Of a DNA stretch of 64,000 nt, positions 61,148 through 64,000 are shown one piece after another (within the stretch, counting starts at the first letter, position 1; each line of letters begins with the position of its first letter). The notes below the pieces were generated by a model. It had not been told where the DNA came from. It made no database searches and saw nothing but the letters and a program-made list of their open reading frames with translations. The translations under genes were made by a program, and so were the position numbers. Source of the DNA: an uncultured Acetatifactor sp. (lineage in GTDB: Bacteria; Bacillota; Clostridia; Lachnospirales; Lachnospiraceae); assembly GCA_910584375.1 (NCBI GenBank), contig CAJUAH010000001.1:262560-326559 (forward strand). The letters are read 5' to 3'.

Positions 61148-61356
61148 GATACTATCCTCCAATTTGCCTATCCCATTTTTGTGCTGTATTATATAAGAAT
61201 ATCCTGCCACAGTTTGGCGCGGGATGCAAGATAAAAAATCAAATTGGTCAGGCGGGCTACACGTTTTTGTTGCGTTTGGGGGAATTTTGTTATATACTTA
61301 TGATATTCTAGAAGATTTCGGAGCATGCTCCGAACGGAAAGGCAAGGTTGATTGTT

Positions 61357-61857
61357 ATGGCTTTATTGGAAAAATGGAGAGAGGTCGCGTATAACGAGGA
61401 GCTGGGCACAGAGAAACTAAAACAGCTGTGGAACGCCTATTTCCAGGAGGAAAGGGATATCTACACGCAGCTTTTGAAAAACCCGGATGAGGAAGTGAAG
61501 GGTACGGTCAAGGAGCTGGCCGATAAATATGACGTGTCGCTGATGACAATGACAGGTTTTCTGGACGGCATCAACGAGAGTCTGGTGACGCCCAATCCCA
61601 TTGAGGAGATGGAGGAGGACACGCCCGTCAGCCTGAAGTTTGACAAGGAATTGCTGTACAAAAATATGGTGGCGGCGGACGCGGACTGGCTGTACAATCT
61701 GGAGGAGTGGAAGGAGATCTTTGACGAGGACAAGCGTAAGGCGCTGTACAAAGAGCAGAAGTCTTCCACCACTATCGTCAAGGATGCCAAAGTCTACCCC
61801 AACGATCCCTGTCCCTGCGGGAGCGGTAAAAAGTACAAGAAGTGCTGCGGCAGATAA
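61357..61857 (+). CDS. SEC-C metal-binding domain protein
   Basis: ATG 61357 is preferred over TTG 61348. The 166-residue protein has an N-terminal helical region with no recognised motif and a C-terminal SEC-C domain, VYPNDPCPCGSGKKYKKCCGR, the zinc-binding tail seen in SecA and small companions. Its function as a separate protein is unknown; it may bind ribosomes or SecB-like partners. It precedes the transaldolase-like gene by 77 bases. Confidence 0.85.
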   Translation: MALLEKWREVAYNEELGTEKLKQLWNAYFQEERDIYTQLLKNPDEEVKGTVKELADKYDVSLMTMTGFLDGINESLVTPNPIEEMEEDTPVSLKFDKELLYKNMVAADADWLYNLEEWKEIFDEDKRKALYKEQKSSTTIVKDAKVYPNDPCPCGSGKKYKKCCGR

Positions 61858-61934
61858 CGAAAGACGAAACTGCACAGCTTTTTTGCGGAGTGGAACGAAC
61901 GAAAAAAGGTTCCAAGCAAACAGAGGAAGAGCAT

Positions 61935-62585
61935 ATGCGTTTTTTCATTGACAGCGCAAAAGTAGAAGACATAAGAATGGCAAACGATCTGGGCGCGGTC
62001 TGCGGTGTTGTAACCAGTCTTTCCCGGATTGCCGGGGAAGGACAGCCGGTTGAGGAGGCACTTGCCCGGATCGCTTTCGCCATCTCCGGGCCGGTCGTCT
62101 GTGAAGTGGGAACCGACGCCGTGGACGCCGGGGAGATCGTTGCTCAGGCACGGGGCATCGCCGGAATTCGCTCTGATATGGTGGTGCGTATTCCCATGAC
62201 TGTGGAAGGTATGAAAGCCTGTCAGATATTGGCTGCCGAAGGGATTAAAGTCGATGTCGCCATGACTTTTTCCGCCAATCAGGCATTGCAGGCTGCGAGG
62301 GCTGGCGCCGCCTATGTATCCCCGTTTATGGGGCGTCTGCACGGCGTCAACCAGAGGGGCGTGGAGCTGATTCGGGAGACTGCGGATCTCTTTGCGGTTT
62401 GTGAGGCGGATACGCAGATTATTGCCACCGTGGCGCAGGATCCGGCCTGGATTGTCGGCTGCGAGACGGCTGGCGCAAATATTGTCGCGGCGCCCTACAG
62501 CGCGATCGAGCAGATGGCAGGGCATCCGCAGTCTGGGGCGAATGCCGGGGGAACACTCGGCGGGCGCGGAGAACTGCCGGAATAA
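61935..62585 (+). CDS. Transaldolase/FSA-like protein lacking the catalytic lysine
   Basis: ATG 61935 has AGGAAGAG at 61924-61931 upstream. The 216-residue protein aligns without gaps to the fructose-6-phosphate aldolase (FSA/TalC) family up to residue 134 (alignment from memory to E. coli FSA). The Schiff-base lysine (Lys85) is Arg here, within VVRIPMT, encoded by CGT at 62187-62189. Tyr131 is Phe, Thr26 is Val and Asn28 is Ser; Asp6, Thr27 and Arg134 are kept. Such a protein cannot make the usual imine. It could be a pseudoenzyme or have a new activity. Confidence 0.88.
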   Translation: MRFFIDSAKVEDIRMANDLGAVCGVVTSLSRIAGEGQPVEEALARIAFAISGPVVCEVGTDAVDAGEIVAQARGIAGIRSDMVVRIPMTVEGMKACQILAAEGIKVDVAMTFSANQALQAARAGAAYVSPFMGRLHGVNQRGVELIRETADLFAVCEADTQIIATVAQDPAWIVGCETAGANIVAAPYSAIEQMAGHPQSGANAGGTLGGRGELPE

Positions 62586-62599
62586 TTGAGGCTATATAT

Positions 62600-62632
62600 G
62601 GGTCGGGAACCCCTGTTTCCGGCTCTTTTTTT
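62600..62632 (+). terminator. Terminator after the transaldolase-like gene
   Basis: GGGTCGGGAAC (62600-62610) pairs with GTTTCCGGCTC (62615-62625) with wobble pairs and one mismatch, followed by TTTTTTT. Confidence 0.8.
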
Positions 62633-62691
62633 AGTTTTTAAGGCATGAAAAACTTTCCATTATATTTTCTGTGATGACGCTAATACTAAAA

Positions 62692-62782
62692 CCAAGATAA
62701 GCGACGACAGATCACTTAGACGGCAGGGTTTAGAGAGAACCAGCGGAAAAGCCAGGATAAGTGAGCGTCTCACTTATCTTGG
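62692..62782 (+). other. Inverted and direct repeats upstream of the spore protein gene
   Basis: CCAGGATAAGTGAG (62752-62765) pairs with CTCACTTATCTTGG (62769-62782), 14 bp with a 3-base loop and one G-U. A third related half, CCAAGATAAGCGA, sits at 62692-62704. The symmetrical unit could be an operator or a transcript hairpin before the SASP gene. No T run follows, so it is not a standard terminator. Confidence 0.55.
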
Positions 62783-62831
62783 AATATAGATTGCAAACAA
62801 AACAAGAAAACCGTAATGGAGGTGAAACAGA

Positions 62832-63029
62832 ATGACAAGCAGATCTAATAGAGTAGAAGTTCCCGAGGCTAAAGCGGCCATGGATCGTTTCAAGACCGAG
62901 GTTGCGTCCGAGCTGGGTGTGAACCTGAAGGAAGGTTACAATGGCGATCTGACCTCTAAGGAGGCCGGTTCCATCGGTGGCGAGATGGTTCGTCGGATGA
63001 TCAAGAAACAGGAAGAGCAGATGAAGTAA
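62832..63029 (+). CDS. Alpha/beta-type small acid-soluble spore protein
   Basis: RBS GGAGGTG precedes ATG 62832. The 65-residue protein has the SASP pattern: EVPEAKAAMDRFKTEVASELGV with the germination-protease cleavage region, then NGDLTSKEAGSIGGEMVRRMI. These proteins coat spore DNA and protect it from UV and heat. It is monocistronic, followed by a terminator. It shows that the organism forms endospores, or descends from one that did. Confidence 0.94.
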   Translation: MTSRSNRVEVPEAKAAMDRFKTEVASELGVNLKEGYNGDLTSKEAGSIGGEMVRRMIKKQEEQMK

Positions 63030-63052
63030 GATGCTCTGACAGACGAAGAAGG

Positions 63053-63082
63053 GGTTGCTGCGATACGCGGCAACCTCTTTTT
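63053..63082 (+). terminator. Terminator after the spore protein gene
   Basis: GGTTGC (63053-63058) pairs with GCAACC (63070-63075), with an inner GCG/CGC stem, followed by TCTTTTT. Confidence 0.85.
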
Positions 63083-63283
63083 GCGGTATATGTGTTAAAA
63101 TTTTGTTGATTTAAAGGCGGAAAAAAGATATATTATAGCTAAGAGGAAGGGATGTGACAGACGGTATAAAAAAGTATGGCTTTGCCTTTTTCGGGAAAGA
63201 AGTGCTGATTGGCGCTACGGAGACATAACGCCAGGCCATATGGGGACTGTTTTTTCTGAAAAGAAGAAAGTGCGGAAAAACCA

Positions 63284-63652
63284 ATGGATATAATTGATTT
63301 AATGATAGAATATAGAAAAGATGGAAGTGCCGACCAGCTTGCGGGAGCAGAAATCTGTAAAGATAATTTGAATGTGATAATTGTAAATATATTATCTTGG
63401 CTCAAACTGGAATATAAGAGGAGTTTATGGTTGGCGCAGGGGAAAAAGACTAAACTAAAGCCACTAGAATTAAATGAGGATTACTCATGGTGTATTGACT
63501 TGAAAAAAATGATTCAAAATACGAAAGTATTTAGTAAATATTTTGCTGCTGATGGGAATAAGGTCGTATTTGCAAAAGAAATCCCCATAGAGGAGCAAAA
63601 TAGACTTAGAGAAAAGGCATATTATAGCTTTAATCCTCAAATGCATACATAA
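63284..63652 (+). CDS. Hypothetical protein, AT-rich
   Basis: The 122-residue product is soluble and mixed charged, with no recognised motif. It has a hydrophobic patch near the N-terminal third (NLNVIIVNILSWL). AT-rich composition and position immediately before an IS21-type element suggest an accessory or mobile origin. No clear RBS (AAAAACC precedes ATG). Function unknown. Confidence 0.55.
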   Translation: MDIIDLMIEYRKDGSADQLAGAEICKDNLNVIIVNILSWLKLEYKRSLWLAQGKKTKLKPLELNEDYSWCIDLKKMIQNTKVFSKYFAADGNKVVFAKEIPIEEQNRLREKAYYSFNPQMHT

Positions 63653-63672
63653 AGGTCAGCTTTTAACATTTG

Positions 63673-64000
63673 TGTCAGCGCCAATGATAAAATGTAAGAA
63701 AACGCCGAAGAAAAAATGCAGATTTATGGCGGAAAGGAGAAAAAAACGATAGACTCCCAATAGGACAAAAATGTCCAAGAAAGGAGTCGGAAAATGAGAG
63801 GAGAAAGCTGGATGGACATACGAAGTGACAGACAAAAAGGAATGAGCTATGTGGAGCTGGGGAAAAAATACCATGTGGATCCCCGGACAGCAAAGCGGTA
63901 TGCGCAGTCACCACAAAAACCGGAGTACACACTGACACAGCCAAAGCCAACAAAACTGGATGCTTACAAGCAACAGGTGGACCAATGGCTGGAGGAAGCA
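63673..64000 (+). mobile_element. Left end of an IS21-family element (continues beyond window)
   Basis: The sequence TGTCAGCGCCAATGATAAAA at 63673 begins with TG and looks like the left terminal repeat of IS21-family elements, with a second AACGCCGAAG motif about 30 bases further. The istA-type ORF starts at 63794 and is open at the window end. The right end and target duplication cannot be seen. Confidence 0.75.
63794..64000 (+). CDS. istA: IS21-family transposase IstA (N-terminal part)
   Basis: AAAGGAG (63780-63786) lies seven bases before ATG 63794. The visible 69 residues are the N-terminal HTH of IstA: WMDIRSDRQKGMSYVELGKKY, then HVDPRTAKRYAQSPQKP. IstA carries the DDE catalytic domain after this region (not in the window), and istB usually follows. 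The reading frame stays open to base 64000. Confidence 0.85.
   Translation, partial: MRGESWMDIRSDRQKGMSYVELGKKYHVDPRTAKRYAQSPQKPEYTLTQPKPTKLDAYKQQVDQWLEEA

Overview
The window reads as chromosomal DNA of an anaerobic, spore-forming, gut-type Clostridium relative, most likely Lachnospiraceae (inference). The evidence is AGGAGG-type ribosome binding sites, TTGACA/TATAAT promoters with 17-base spacers, two perfect CIRCE (HrcA) operators, an alpha/beta small acid-soluble spore protein, LytTR/GHKL two-component systems, bacteriohemerythrin, uxuAB uronate genes and a clostridial-type Ogg. Most of it is moderately GC-rich housekeeping DNA. Visibly AT-richer genes at about 23.4-24.6, 30.9-32.3, 33.8-36.5, 58.1-60.5 and 63.3-64.0 kb look like accessory insertions.

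Layout. 0-9.2 kb: sugar-phosphate isomerase (cut by the window edge), a tandem 70-bp structured repeat, a 4Fe-4S QueG-like protein, a phosphoesterase, a beta-CASP nuclease, thyA and folA, a methyltransferase, ilvE with a structured leader, and a PpiC-type lipoprotein. 9.2-15.7 kb: CIRCE-controlled htpG with an acidic insertion, then a heterodimeric BmrCD-like ABC exporter. 15.8-18.8 kb: a self-regulated GntR/YtrA operon (regulator, ABC ATPase, two permeases), both permeases carrying single-base frameshifts. 18.9-23.2 kb: CPBP protease, ogg, nth, a hemerythrin fusion and a MerR regulator. 23.4-30.8 kb: unknown small proteins, a LytTR response regulator with a soluble GHKL kinase, and an ABC-2 exporter set. 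30.9-38.5 kb: TetR and CPBP pair, DegV, a radical-SAM remnant, a RhuM-family island, and a second MetRS-like gene with an altered KMSKS loop. 38.7-42.7 kb: uxuB and uxuA divergent from an AraC regulator. 42.9-51.8 kb: Hpt and REC-HD-GYP signalling, a MoxR/DUF58/transglutaminase operon followed by an S11 D,D-carboxypeptidase with a repeated linker, and YitT. 51.8-57.3 kb: another copy of the 70-bp repeat, a LytTR regulator, a GHKL kinase broken by one in-frame TGA, and two ABC exporter half-transporters. 57.4-64 kb: CIRCE-controlled hsp20, small DNA-binding proteins, an aminoglycoside-adenylyltransferase-like gene, a DUF1232 protein, a SEC-C protein, a transaldolase homologue lacking its catalytic lysine, a spore protein, and the left end of an IS21-type element running off the window.

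Working together: heat shock is represented by htpG and hsp20 under HrcA, base-excision repair by ogg and nth, folate/dTMP metabolism by thyA and folA, hexuronate breakdown by uxuAB and AraC, and envelope work by MoxR/DUF58/TGase and the D,D-carboxypeptidase. The strongest observations are the transaldolase-like protein with Arg at the Schiff-base lysine position, the covarying two-hairpin 70-bp repeat at two distant loci, the nonsense codon at the H-box of the 52.7-kb kinase, the paired permease frameshifts, and the MetRS paralogue. I did not find a convincing complete novel defence or biosynthetic system. The RhuM island is the nearest candidate.
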